NCBI RefSeq assembly: GCF_026339735.1
Contig: NZ_JAPEQG010000001.1
Location: 248,001-312,000 of the forward strand
Source: Streptomyces sp. NBC_01669
GTDB lineage: Bacteria; Actinomycetota; Actinomycetes; Streptomycetales; Streptomycetaceae
Reading direction: 5' to 3'
DNA: 64,000 nucleotides
The notes under the pieces are model-generated. The model saw nothing but the letters and a program-made list of their open reading frames with translations, did not search any database and was not told the DNA's origin. This document shows, piece by piece, positions 43,720 to 51,927 of this stretch. The translations under genes were made by a program, and so were the position numbers. Each line of letters starts with the position of its first letter. Position 1 is the stretch's first letter.

Positions 43720-44367
43720 GTGACCATCACACCGTCCTCCGCAGCCGGTATCCGTGCGCCGGACACCGGAATCGCACGGGAAGCGGACCAGCTGGTCCGG
43801 GACACCACGAGCGAACTCATCTACCACCACTCACGGCGCGTCTTCTGGTTCGGCGCCCTGCAGGGACGCCGTCGCGATCTGAGCTTCGACCCCGAACTCC
43901 TCTACATCGGCGCCCTCTTCCACGACCTCGGGCTCGGCGAAAGCTTCCACGGGAGCGGCCGGCGGTTCGAGGTGGACAGCGCGGACGAGGCCCGGCGATT
44001 CCTCCGGTCGCACCATGTGCCGGAGGACAGCATCCGGCGCGTGTGGACGGCCATCGCGCTGCACACGACGCCCGGCATCCCGCAGTTCATGGAGCCGGAA
44101 GTAGCTCTGGTGACGGCCGGGGTCGAATACGACGTGCTCGGTATCGGGTACGAGGACATCTCGGAGGCCGACCGGGCGGAGATTGTCGCCCTGCATCCGC
44201 GGCCGGACTTCAAGCGGCGCATTCTCGCTGCGTTCACCGACGGGATCCAGCCGAAACCGGAGACGACCTTCGGGAATGTGAAGGCCGATGTATTGCAGCA
44301 CTATGTGCCCGGTTTCGAGCGCGGAGACTTCGTCCGTACGATCCTCGACTCCCCCTGGCCGGAGTGA
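43720..44367 (+). CDS. HD-domain protein (cyanamide-hydratase-like)
   Basis: 215 aa from the GTG at 43720. Metal-binding HD pattern: LIYHHSRRVFWFG (His), LLYIGALFHDLGLGESFHG (His-Asp), ALHTTPGIPQFM, ending YVPGFERGDFVRTI. Matches the HD subgroup annotated as HD domain or urea/cyanamide-hydratase-like proteins. Probably hydrolyses a phosphoester or nitrile-like small molecule; the real substrate is unknown. Divergent from the protease. Confidence 0.88.
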   Translation: MTITPSSAAGIRAPDTGIAREADQLVRDTTSELIYHHSRRVFWFGALQGRRRDLSFDPELLYIGALFHDLGLGESFHGSGRRFEVDSADEARRFLRSHHVPEDSIRRVWTAIALHTTPGIPQFMEPEVALVTAGVEYDVLGIGYEDISEADRAEIVALHPRPDFKRRILAAFTDGIQPKPETTFGNVKADVLQHYVPGFERGDFVRTILDSPWPE

Positions 44368-44410
44368 GCGGGCGCAACCGATCCGCACCGGGCGGCGCCG
44401 CGGTGGCCGT

Positions 44411-44695
44411 TCAGCCCGCCTGGCCGATCGCACTCCGGAGCATGGCCACGGTCGTGGCGGCCGCCCGACGCTCCGTGTCGTCCTCTGTCGTACGCACACG
44501 CTCCTCCAGGAGCACAATGGCGGCCTGGAGAACCCCGATGCGCACCGGAACGCTCCGCATTCCTGCCAGTACCGCGGCCGCCTGCTCCGCCGGAGTCACG
44601 CTCGCAGCCTGCGGGATGAGGGTGGTGATGCCGCGCCCGAGCGCACGGTCGCGGGGCGGTTGAGGTGCTGTGGTCACCGTAGAAGTCTGCCGCAC
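44411..44695 (-). CDS. Small hypothetical helical protein
   Basis: 94 aa (a GTG start at VTTAPQPPRDRALGRGI, 6 codons in, is possible). Helical text AEQAAAVLAGMRSVPVRIGV, LQAAIVLLEERVRTTEDDTE, RRAAATTVAMLRSAIG. Not recognised. Sits 17 bp downstream of the MarR gene, same strand, so possibly co-transcribed. Confidence 0.5.
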   Translation of the reverse strand: MRQTSTVTTAPQPPRDRALGRGITTLIPQAASVTPAEQAAAVLAGMRSVPVRIGVLQAAIVLLEERVRTTEDDTERRAAATTVAMLRSAIGQAG

Positions 44696-44712
44696 CGGAT
44701 CCCTGGATTCGG

Positions 44713-45177
44713 TCAGCGACTTGGCCGTTGTCCGTCGGCTTCATGGTTGATGTGTGCGTAGACGCGCCTCAACATGTCTTCCAGCTGCGTGCGTTCGTCT
44801 TCGGTCAGCGGCGCCAGAAGGTCTTCCTGCACGTTCCGGGTGTCCGACTGGATCTCTGCGAGCACGGATCGGCTCGCCGGTGTCGGTGTGACGGTGACGC
44901 GGCGCCGATCGTCGGCGTCGCGGGCGCGGTCCACCAGGCCTGCGACCGCGAGATCGTCCACGACCTTCACGACGTCACTGCGGTCGATCGCAAGTCTGGA
45001 CGCCAACTCCCTTTGCACATGCGGGCCGAAGTCGACGAGCGCGGCAAGTACAGCCATGTGCCACAGCCGCAGGTCACGCTCGGCCAGCCGCTCCGCGACC
45101 CGGTTCCTCGCCGCCTTGCCCGTCTTGGACAGCAGGTAGGGCCTGAGTTCCAGAAGGCTGGGCGGTGTCTCGTTCAT
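44713..45177 (-). CDS. MarR-family transcriptional regulator
   Basis: 154 aa from MNETPPSLLELRPYLLSKTG at 45177. Winged helix: ALVDFGPHVQRELASRLAID, RSDVVKVVDDLAVAGLVDRA, RDADDRRRVTVTPT (wing with the DxRxR signature). Likely autorepressor that also controls the divergent VOC gene through the 24-bp inverted repeat between them. The ligand may be the VOC substrate (inference). Confidence 0.92.
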   Translation of the reverse strand: MNETPPSLLELRPYLLSKTGKAARNRVAERLAERDLRLWHMAVLAALVDFGPHVQRELASRLAIDRSDVVKVVDDLAVAGLVDRARDADDRRRVTVTPTPASRSVLAEIQSDTRNVQEDLLAPLTEDERTQLEDMLRRVYAHINHEADGQRPSR

Positions 45178-45201
45178 CGCCCATATCGTAGGGTCGAGCC
45201 G

Positions 45202-45225
45202 AATAATGGGTCCACACCTATTATT
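45202..45225. promoter_or_regulatory. MarR-type operator between divergent genes
   Basis: AATAATGGGT (45202-45211), 4-bp spacer, ACCTATTATT (45216-45225): inverted arms identical at 9 of 10 positions. AT-rich compared with surroundings, centred between the MarR start (45177) and VOC start (45248). Typical size and spacing for a MarR dimer site. Confidence 0.7.
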
Positions 45226-45247
45226 TGCGCTCTGGGAGGGCCTTCCG

Positions 45248-45655
45248 ATGGACGCGCTGCACCCCCGCCTGCTGGTCAGCAGGTTCACCGAATGCTTCCT
45301 CTTCTACGACGCAGTACTGCCCCGGCTGATCGGGGCGGTCCGGGCGAGCGGCAGCGCGTCCGGACCGTATGCCCACTGGGACGTCGACGGCCAGGGTGTG
45401 CTGGTGCTCTTCGACCGCGGGGCCATGGCGACGGTTGCCAGGACGGCAGATCTGCCCGCCACCGCACCGTCGGCGCAGGACAGCTCGATGTTCGTCTGCC
45501 GGGTCACCGATGTCGACACCGGACTGGCGCTGTGCCTGGAACACGGCGCCTCACTGGTCGCCGGTTCCTGCGACCGGCCGGACTGGGGACCGAACCTCCG
45601 CACCGCCCATGTGCGCGATCCCGAAGGGCATCTGATCGAGCTTCAGTCGTACTGA
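45248..45655 (+). CDS. VOC-superfamily protein
   Basis: 135 aa from the ATG at 45248 with GGGAGG 8 bp upstream. HPRLLVSRFTECFLFYDAVL and RTAHVRDPEGHLIELQSY are the first and last modules of a glyoxalase/bleomycin-resistance fold. EGHLIELQ carries the metal-site Glu. Divergent from a MarR gene, a frequent arrangement for detoxifying VOC enzymes. Confidence 0.88.
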   Translation: MDALHPRLLVSRFTECFLFYDAVLPRLIGAVRASGSASGPYAHWDVDGQGVLVLFDRGAMATVARTADLPATAPSAQDSSMFVCRVTDVDTGLALCLEHGASLVAGSCDRPDWGPNLRTAHVRDPEGHLIELQSY

Positions 45656-45719
45656 TCAGATGTCACTGATCGACGTCGGGGGCGCAGCCGGACCACCGGG
45701 GGCCTCCAGCGGTTTCCCG

Positions 45720-46735
45720 TCAGCGCAGATCGAACACCAGGCGCCCCGCCACCTTGCCGTTCAGCACCTCGTCGATCGAGGAGTTGATGTCATCCAGACG
45801 GCGAACCTCCCGGACGACGCGGGTGCGGCCCAGCAGGTGCAGCCGGAAGACCTCGGCAAGGTCCTCGCGGGTTCCGACGATCGAGCCGACGACCTTCGTA
45901 CCGTTCAGCACCGTATCGAACACGGGCAGTTCCCACGTGCCTTCCGCCGGGAGCACCACGAGGACGAGCGTGCCGCCGCGGCGCAGCGCGCCGTAGGCGG
46001 CACCGAACGATTCGTTACTCACCGCGAGGGAGATGGCCGCGTCGGCGCCTCTGAGCCGCTGCGCCTCCTCGGCAACGTTCTGGACCCGGGCGTCGATGAC
46101 ACATGGTCGGCGCCCAGTTCCCGGGCGAGAGCCAGCTTCTCGTCGGTGACGTCGACGGCGATGGTCTCCGCCCCGAAGATCCGCGCGTACTGCAGGGCGA
46201 GGTGACCGAGACCGCCGATGCCGGAGACGAGAGCGCGGGTGCCCGGGCGTACGCCGGACAGCTTGACCGCCTTGTACGTGGTGACGCCCGCGCAGGTCAG
46301 GGGCGCCGCATCAAGCGGGTCGATCCCGTCGGGAACGGGCACTGCATAGCTGCCGTGCGCCAGCGCGTACTCGGTGTGGCTCCCGTCGACGGAATAGCCG
46401 CTGCTCTGCTGCTGCAGGCAGAGCGTCTCCCAGCCCGAGACACAATGGTCGCAATGTCCGCACGCCTCGCCGAGCCAGGGGATGGCCACCCGGTCCCCCA
46501 CCCTCAGGCGGGAGACGCGGTCACCAGCGGCCTGGACAATGCCGATGCCCTCGTGTCCGGGCACGAACGGTGGACTCGGCTTGACCGGCCAGTCGCCCTG
46601 CGCGGCATGAATGTCGGTGTGACACAGCCCGGACGTCTCCATCCGCACCAGAACCTGGTGCCCGGCCGGGGTCGGTACCGGCCGCTCCTCGATGACGAGG
46701 GGTTCGGCGAAGCTGCGGACAACAGCGGCTTTCAT
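45720..46735 (-). pseudogene. adhP: Zinc alcohol dehydrogenase (AdhP-like), frameshifted
   Basis: ATG at 46735 after GGAGGAG. Catalytic zinc residues in TSGLCHTDIHAAQGDW and PGHEGIGIV; structural zinc cysteines in GEACGHCDHCVSGWETLC. Cofactor loop SGIGGLGHLALQYA. At ELGADHV the frame breaks: CATGTGTCATCGAC (46095-46108 region) has an extra GT relative to the expected CATGTCATCGAC, and the rest (IDARVQNVAEEAQRLRGADA, SNESFGAAYGALRRGG) follows in another frame to 45720. It is either a decayed gene or a dinucleotide sequencing slip. Confidence 0.9.
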
Positions 46736-46916
46736 GGACACTCCTCCGCTTCGGACGGGCGCGTCGGGCCGACGTCACCGCGCCGAATCCGGATACGGAC
46801 CATGCATCCCATGCAGTGACAAAAGCCTCGGAACAGAGTATTTCGAATCTCCGGTGTGCGCTCGTCCGACGATCGCAGCCCATCATGGGCGCGACCCGCC
46901 ATTCAGCAAGCAGCGG

Positions 46917-47468
46917 TCACGGTCGCGCCCAGGTGCGCATGGCGGTGCGTGAAGCGAAGGCGGCCACGTCCTTGTCGTGCGGGTGGTCGGCGTACTGATG
47001 GATACGCCAGGTCGCCTTGATACGGGGATGACCGGCGGTCACGTAGTCGGCGATCCACAGACCGTCGCCGGTGTACGACGTGGCGTCGTGGTTCAGCCAG
47101 AAGTGCCGGTTGCAGTAGAGCAGAACCCGGTGGTGCGGCCTCAGACGCTTGACCTCGCGGATGAAGCGGTCCTTCTCGGCATTGCTCGCCCACGTTCCGT
47201 CGCCGGTCACTTCCCAGTCCACGGCGAGCAGATCGCCCGCCTTCTCCGGGGCCCTGCTCACGAAGTACTCTGCCTGCGCGGTGAGGTTTCCCGGCCACAG
47301 GAAGTGATAGAAGCCGACCACGCATTCTGCGTCCCTGGCTCGCTTGACCTGTGCGGACAGGTGCGGGTTGACGTACGAACGGCCCTCGGTGGCCTTGATG
47401 AAGACGAAGTCCAGTCCGTCCGTGTCGAAGGACGACTGATACGAGCTGACATCGACGCCATGCAGCAT
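46917..47468 (-). CDS. GH25-type lysozyme (muramidase) domain protein
   Basis: 183 aa from MLHGVDVSSYQSSFDTDGLD. GH25 signatures: HGVDVSSYQ (Asp), FVFIKATEGRSYVNPH, GFYHFLWPG, LLAVDWEVTGDGTWAS (catalytic Asp-x-Glu), LLYCNRHFW, LWIADYV, IHQYAD. No signal peptide at this start, so it may leave by another route or a longer start has been missed. Would cleave the MurNAc-GlcNAc glycosidic bond. Divergent from the NADP oxidoreductase. Confidence 0.88.
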   Translation of the reverse strand: MLHGVDVSSYQSSFDTDGLDFVFIKATEGRSYVNPHLSAQVKRARDAECVVGFYHFLWPGNLTAQAEYFVSRAPEKAGDLLAVDWEVTGDGTWASNAEKDRFIREVKRLRPHHRVLLYCNRHFWLNHDATSYTGDGLWIADYVTAGHPRIKATWRIHQYADHPHDKDVAAFASRTAMRTWARP

Positions 47469-47658
47469 GGGCACCGCCTTCAAGTGGGCTCTGTGGTTCC
47501 GTTTCTCTTTCTGTACCTGCCCGCAGCCGCCGGTTCCCATCCGTCCCTCCCCAAGGGGAACGTTCTTCCGGCCACCCGGAATAGCTCTCTGTATCGACGA
47601 GTTGGTGAAGCGACAAGACCGCATTGCACTTCGCAGGCACCATCGGAAGGTCGGATCC

Positions 47659-48318
47659 ATGAAGATCGGCATCATCGGAGCAGGCAACATCGGCGGCAAC
47701 CTGACCCGGCGTCTCACCGCGCTCGGCCACGACGTGTCCGTCGCCAATTCCCGTGGCCCGCAGACGCTCACGGCGCTCGCCGAGGAGACCGGAGCCACCC
47801 CGGTCACCGTGGCGGACGCGGCACGAGGGGCGCGCGTCGTCGTCGTCACCATCCCGGTCAAGGCCGTTCCCGGCCTGCCCGCCGGGTTCCTCGACGGGGC
47901 GGCGGAGGGTGTGGTCGTCATCGACACCGGCAACTACTACCCGCAGCAGCGCGACGGCCGTATCGCCGCCATCGAGGACGGCCTGCCGGAGAGCAGGTGG
48001 ACCGAGAAGCAGATCGGCCACCCGGTGATCAAGGCGTTCAACGGGACGTATGCGGAGGACATCCTCTCCAAGCCGCTCCCGAAGGGCAGCCCCGGCCGTC
48101 AGGCCCTGCCGGTCGCCGGTGACGACCCGGCCGCCAAGCAGACCGTGCGCAACCTCATCGACGAGCTCGGCTTCGACACGGTGGACGCAGGCGGTCTGGA
48201 CGAGTCGTGGCGCCAGCAGCCGGGCACGCCCGTCTACGGCAACCAGGGCGATGCCGAGACCATCGCGAAGGCGCTGGCCGAGGCGTCCCCGGAGCGTACG
48301 GCGGAGTGGCGCGCCTGA
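47659..48318 (+). CDS. NADP(H)-binding oxidoreductase, F420-reductase-like
   Basis: 219 aa from MKIGIIGAGNIGGNLTRRLT, with the GxGxxG Rossmann loop and VANSRGPQTL (NADP-type binding). Contains GHPVIKAFNGTYAEDILSKP, the conserved substrate-side motif of the NADPH-dependent F420 reductase / pyrroline-reductase-like family. It likely transfers hydride between NADP and a deazaflavin or small-molecule substrate. Stand-alone. Confidence 0.88.
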   Translation: MKIGIIGAGNIGGNLTRRLTALGHDVSVANSRGPQTLTALAEETGATPVTVADAARGARVVVVTIPVKAVPGLPAGFLDGAAEGVVVIDTGNYYPQQRDGRIAAIEDGLPESRWTEKQIGHPVIKAFNGTYAEDILSKPLPKGSPGRQALPVAGDDPAAKQTVRNLIDELGFDTVDAGGLDESWRQQPGTPVYGNQGDAETIAKALAEASPERTAEWRA

Positions 48319-48413
48319 CGGATCGGCGCGCCGCTCCGTCCATCGGCGACGGGGCGGGTGGCGGTCGGACTTCCGCCCGGAGCCCGCCCCCTCGTCGGTC
48401 CCGGGGCTCACGC

Positions 48414-49292
48414 TCAGTTGTCGAAGCCCGTGCTGCGACTGACCTTCTCCCAGACCGCTGTCTCGACACGGGCGGTGTCGAGGGCGGCGAGGACCGCGTC
48501 GGTCGCGTCGTCGCCGAGCGGCAGCCGCAGCGGCGTCCTCTCGGCGGCCAGCGCGGTCAGGATCGCCGTGGCTGCCTTGTCGGGGTCTCCCTCCTGCTTG
48601 CCGTCCGAGCCGGGAAGGTTGGTACGGACCGGGCCGACCGACTCCGCGTACGCGGGGATGGCCGCGGTCTGGCGCAGTGCGCCTCCCCCGGCAAATCCGG
48701 TCCGGAACGATCCGGGTTCGACGATCAGGACCTTGATCCCATGCGGGGCCACCTCGGCCGCGAGTGCCTCGGAGAGACCTTCCAGGGCGAACTTGGTCGC
48801 GGAGTAGGCGCCGACGCCGGGGAACGACAGCCGGCCGCCCATGCTGCTCATCTGCACGATCGCCCCTGAACCTTGGCGGCGCATGTGCGGCAGCGCCGCG
48901 CGGACCAGGGCGGCGGGGCCGAAGAAGTGCAGGTCCATCAGATCCCTCAGTTCGCGATCGGTGGTCTCCTCGACCGCCCCGACCAGCCCGAGACCAGCGT
49001 TGTTGACGAGGACATCGATCCTCCCGTACCAGAGCACCGTGTCGGCGACGACGGCGGCAATGCGCGCCTGGTCGGTGACGTCCAGTTGGAGGGCGACCGC
49101 TCGGTCGGGGTGTGCGGCGATCAGGTCGTCGAGCGCCTCGGGCCTACGGGCTGTGGCCACGACGGTGTCTCCGGCGGCAAGGGCTGCTGCGGCGATCGAC
49201 CGGCCGAAGCCGGAGGATGCTCCCGTGATCAGCCAGACACGGCCGGCGGGCTCGGTGCGGGCATCCGGCGTGGTGGCGGTCTCGGCATTCAT
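48414..49292 (-). CDS. Short-chain dehydrogenase/reductase
   Basis: 292 aa. VWLITGASSGFGRSIAAAAL (cofactor loop), LDVTDQARIAAVV, VLVNNAGLGLVGAVEE (NNAG), QMSSMGGRLSFPGVGAYSAT with catalytic Ser and YSATK, PGSFRTGFAG. A classical SDR, likely NADP-dependent. Divergent from a LysR gene 114 bp away that is its probable regulator. Confidence 0.93.
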   Translation of the reverse strand: MNAETATTPDARTEPAGRVWLITGASSGFGRSIAAAALAAGDTVVATARRPEALDDLIAAHPDRAVALQLDVTDQARIAAVVADTVLWYGRIDVLVNNAGLGLVGAVEETTDRELRDLMDLHFFGPAALVRAALPHMRRQGSGAIVQMSSMGGRLSFPGVGAYSATKFALEGLSEALAAEVAPHGIKVLIVEPGSFRTGFAGGGALRQTAAIPAYAESVGPVRTNLPGSDGKQEGDPDKAATAILTALAAERTPLRLPLGDDATDAVLAALDTARVETAVWEKVSRSTGFDN

Positions 49293-49382
49293 TCATGACT
49301 CCACTTGTCCAAAGGGGTGTTGCGCGGTTCCGTTATGTCAGCCGACGCCGCTGGTGGTCCAAGACAGAGCCTCCCTCGCTCC

Positions 49383-49397
49383 ATAAAGACGATTTAT
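49383..49397. promoter_or_regulatory. LysR-type site ATAAA-N5-TTTAT
   Basis: Inverted repeat with T-N11-A type spacing, just upstream of the LysR start (49407) in the divergent SDR/LysR region. Candidate autoregulatory binding site. Confidence 0.5.
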
Positions 49398-49406
49398 CAT
49401 CGCTGG

Positions 49407-50309
49407 ATGGAGCTGCGTCAGCTGCACTACCTCACCGTGATCGCCGACGAGGGGAATCTGGGACGGGCCGCCCAACGGCTGTACGTCAGCCAACCGGCCC
49501 TGTCCTACGCGCTGAAGAGCCTGGAATCGGAACTCGGTGTACGGCTCTTCGAACGGCACGCGGGTGGCGTGGCCGCCACCGCCGCCGGACTCGATGTCAT
49601 CACGGAGGCCCGTCTCACCCTGCGTCAGTCCGAGCGGGTGACAGCCACCGCCGAACGGCACCGGCGCGGCGAGACGGGCGTCCTGCGGGTGGGGTTCGAG
49701 GCGAGCGGGGCGGGCGAGCTGACCACCCGGGCCAGGGCGGAGTTCGCGCGGCGTCACCCGGGCGTACGGGTGGCGCCGAAGCGGTACGACTGGGGCCAGG
49801 AGGCCGCTGCGCTGCGCGACGGGCTTACCGATGTCGCCTTTGTCTGGCTGCCCAATGACCTGACGGGGCTGCATGCCGAGGTCGTGCACTCCGAGCCACG
49901 GGTCGTCGGTCTGCCGTCCGGGCATCCGCTCGCCGGCCGCACCGGTGTCTCCGTACTCGATGTCCGCGACGAGCCGTTGATGTGGACGGAGCGGGCGCCT
50001 CGCGAGTGGGTGGACTGGTGGGCGGTCAACCCCAGGCCGGACGGGTCGAGCCCGCGCTGGGGCCCGACCAACGACAATGTCGAGGAGATGCTGGAGCAGG
50101 TCGCGGAGGGGTCAGCGATCTGCTTCGCACCCTCCAGCATGGCGCAGTACTACGCCCGGCCGAATCTCTCGTGGGTCCCGCTGACCGATGCGGAGCCGCT
50201 GCGGACCGTTCTCGCCTGGGTGGACGGCGCGGACAACGCCCTGGTGCGGGGCTTCGCCGAGGTCGTACGTGAACTCGTCTCCGACGCACGGGCGTTGTCC
50301 GACAAGTGA
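49407..50309 (+). CDS. LysR-family transcriptional regulator
   Basis: 300 aa from MELRQLHYLTVIADEGNLGR; the winged HTH includes AQRLYVSQPALSYALKSLES. Effector domain GVLRVGFEASGAGELTTRAR onward. Standard length. Probably activates the divergent SDR gene in response to its substrate. Its stop codon touches that of the convergent radical SAM gene. Confidence 0.93.
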   Translation: MELRQLHYLTVIADEGNLGRAAQRLYVSQPALSYALKSLESELGVRLFERHAGGVAATAAGLDVITEARLTLRQSERVTATAERHRRGETGVLRVGFEASGAGELTTRARAEFARRHPGVRVAPKRYDWGQEAAALRDGLTDVAFVWLPNDLTGLHAEVVHSEPRVVGLPSGHPLAGRTGVSVLDVRDEPLMWTERAPREWVDWWAVNPRPDGSSPRWGPTNDNVEEMLEQVAEGSAICFAPSSMAQYYARPNLSWVPLTDAEPLRTVLAWVDGADNALVRGFAEVVRELVSDARALSDK

Positions 50310-51674
50310 CTACCGTGCATCGTCCGGTGCGGCCGGGAGGCTGTCCATGAACGAGCTGACGGAGAACACGGCGCGACCGGGTCCGGGCGGACCGTATCCG
50401 GGCGGCGAGCTGAGCCCGTACTCCTCCATCGTCGAGCGGTACGCGTCCAGCAGCCGGATGTGGTACTCCAATGGCGCACCGTCCGGATTGGTCTTTCCCA
50501 GTGGCGTGGTGGGCTCCGGGCACCAGGTGGTGAAGCGCGGGGTGATGCCGTGCGACATGAAGAACCGCAGGCCCTCGGTGGTCGAGTCGATGGCCTCGTC
50601 GACGGTCGTGAAACCGAACGGCTCGGCCATCTCCACGCCCGCCACGAAGTTGGGAATGACGTTGCGGGCGCCGAAGACCTCGGCGGAGTCCAGGATCCGG
50701 CGGTGCCACTCGTCGCGGCCCACGTAGCGCTCCTTGCCGGGGCAGTACAGCTCGAACAGCCTGCGGTCCCACACTTCGTAGTTGGGGTGGTAGATCCGGA
50801 CGCCGTAGTCATGGAATCGCTGGACATCGGCTTTCGGCAGTGCCTGCGCGACAACCTTGCCGATCCAGCGGCCGGGAAAGGCGTCCTCGATCGCCTTGGC
50901 ATACTGCCCGTAGAAGTCGGCTTCGTCGCGCCCGCCGATGTGGGAGGTGATGGCGCCGCCGGTCAGGGTGTAGGCGGTGGAGGTCTTCGCGGTGTCGTAG
51001 CGGTCGATGATGGCGAGTGCTTCCAGCACCTCCTCGACCGGCTTGACCCCGGTGTAGGGGCGTCCCGCCGCCTTGTGCTGGCGCCAGTTGTGGTTGATGT
51101 CGCAGTACTGGCACTCCTCCTTGGCACCGAAGTACTGGCAGACGCGGAAGACCGTCAGATAGACGAGGTAGCCCCACTGGATGGTGGGCGCGACCTCCAT
51201 CACCGACTTGCCGTTGGCGAGCGTGTGCCGGTAGTAGTCCGGCATCGGCGGCAGGCCCACGTCCGAGATCCGCCTGCCGTCCAGGTACAGCCCCAGGACG
51301 CCGTCCTCGTCGGCCGCGACACGGTAGGGCGACGCAGGGTTCACCCGTACCGAAACAACCGTGCGGCGCAGCTCGTACGGGCCTCCGGTGAGCACGATCT
51401 CCTCCGGCGGGCGTCGCAGTGCGGCCGCTCCCAGCTCCGGCAGGGTGCCGTGGTCGAAGGAGAAGATGAAGTACGACTTCGGCTTGACGTCGCCGTCCTC
51501 GTTGTCACTGAGCGCGGACTCGTCAAACGCCACTCCGCCACGGAGCAGGTCCTCCTTGATGACGGCTTCCCGCGGCACGTGCGGGAACCGTTCCATGAGC
51601 CGCTCGATCAGGTGGGTGCGGCTCGTGGCAGTGCGGCTGGGGTCGTTGCGGCCGGTGTCGGTACGGCTGGACAT
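50310..51674 (-). CDS. Radical SAM protein with atypical CX8CX2C cluster motif
   Basis: 454 aa from the ATG at 51674, GAGGAG 8 bp upstream. The cluster motif is VCQYFGAKEECQYCDINHNW: Cys-X8-Cys-X2-Cys rather than CX3CX2C. Downstream are YTLTGGAITSHIGGRDEADF (GGE-like SAM-binding), FGARNVIPNFVAGVEM and HGITPRFTTWCPEPTT. These fit a TIM-barrel radical SAM enzyme generating a 5'-deoxyadenosyl radical; the reaction is not identifiable. Divergent from the FAD-linked oxidase, which may act on the same compound (inference). Confidence 0.85.
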   Translation of the reverse strand: MSSRTDTGRNDPSRTATSRTHLIERLMERFPHVPREAVIKEDLLRGGVAFDESALSDNEDGDVKPKSYFIFSFDHGTLPELGAAALRRPPEEIVLTGGPYELRRTVVSVRVNPASPYRVAADEDGVLGLYLDGRRISDVGLPPMPDYYRHTLANGKSVMEVAPTIQWGYLVYLTVFRVCQYFGAKEECQYCDINHNWRQHKAAGRPYTGVKPVEEVLEALAIIDRYDTAKTSTAYTLTGGAITSHIGGRDEADFYGQYAKAIEDAFPGRWIGKVVAQALPKADVQRFHDYGVRIYHPNYEVWDRRLFELYCPGKERYVGRDEWHRRILDSAEVFGARNVIPNFVAGVEMAEPFGFTTVDEAIDSTTEGLRFFMSHGITPRFTTWCPEPTTPLGKTNPDGAPLEYHIRLLDAYRSTMEEYGLSSPPGYGPPGPGRAVFSVSSFMDSLPAAPDDAR

Positions 51675-51927
51675 GTACAGGGCTCCTCGGTCCGGTCGTC
51701 GAATGTTCTTCCGGGTACGCCACACTGTGCAACGAACCACGGACGTGATCCGTTCGCGACGCCCGTCCCAGCCCTGCGTTGGATCCTCTGGTGTACGGAT
51801 TGCGTGGAGGGGCAAGGCCATCGAGACCCGGCACCCCGATGCGCGGAGGCCGCCGGCTCTCCCGTGCAGGCCGGATGCCGTCCGCGCGATGATGGCCATT
51901 GAATCGTTCTGGGAGGTGGCCACCGAC

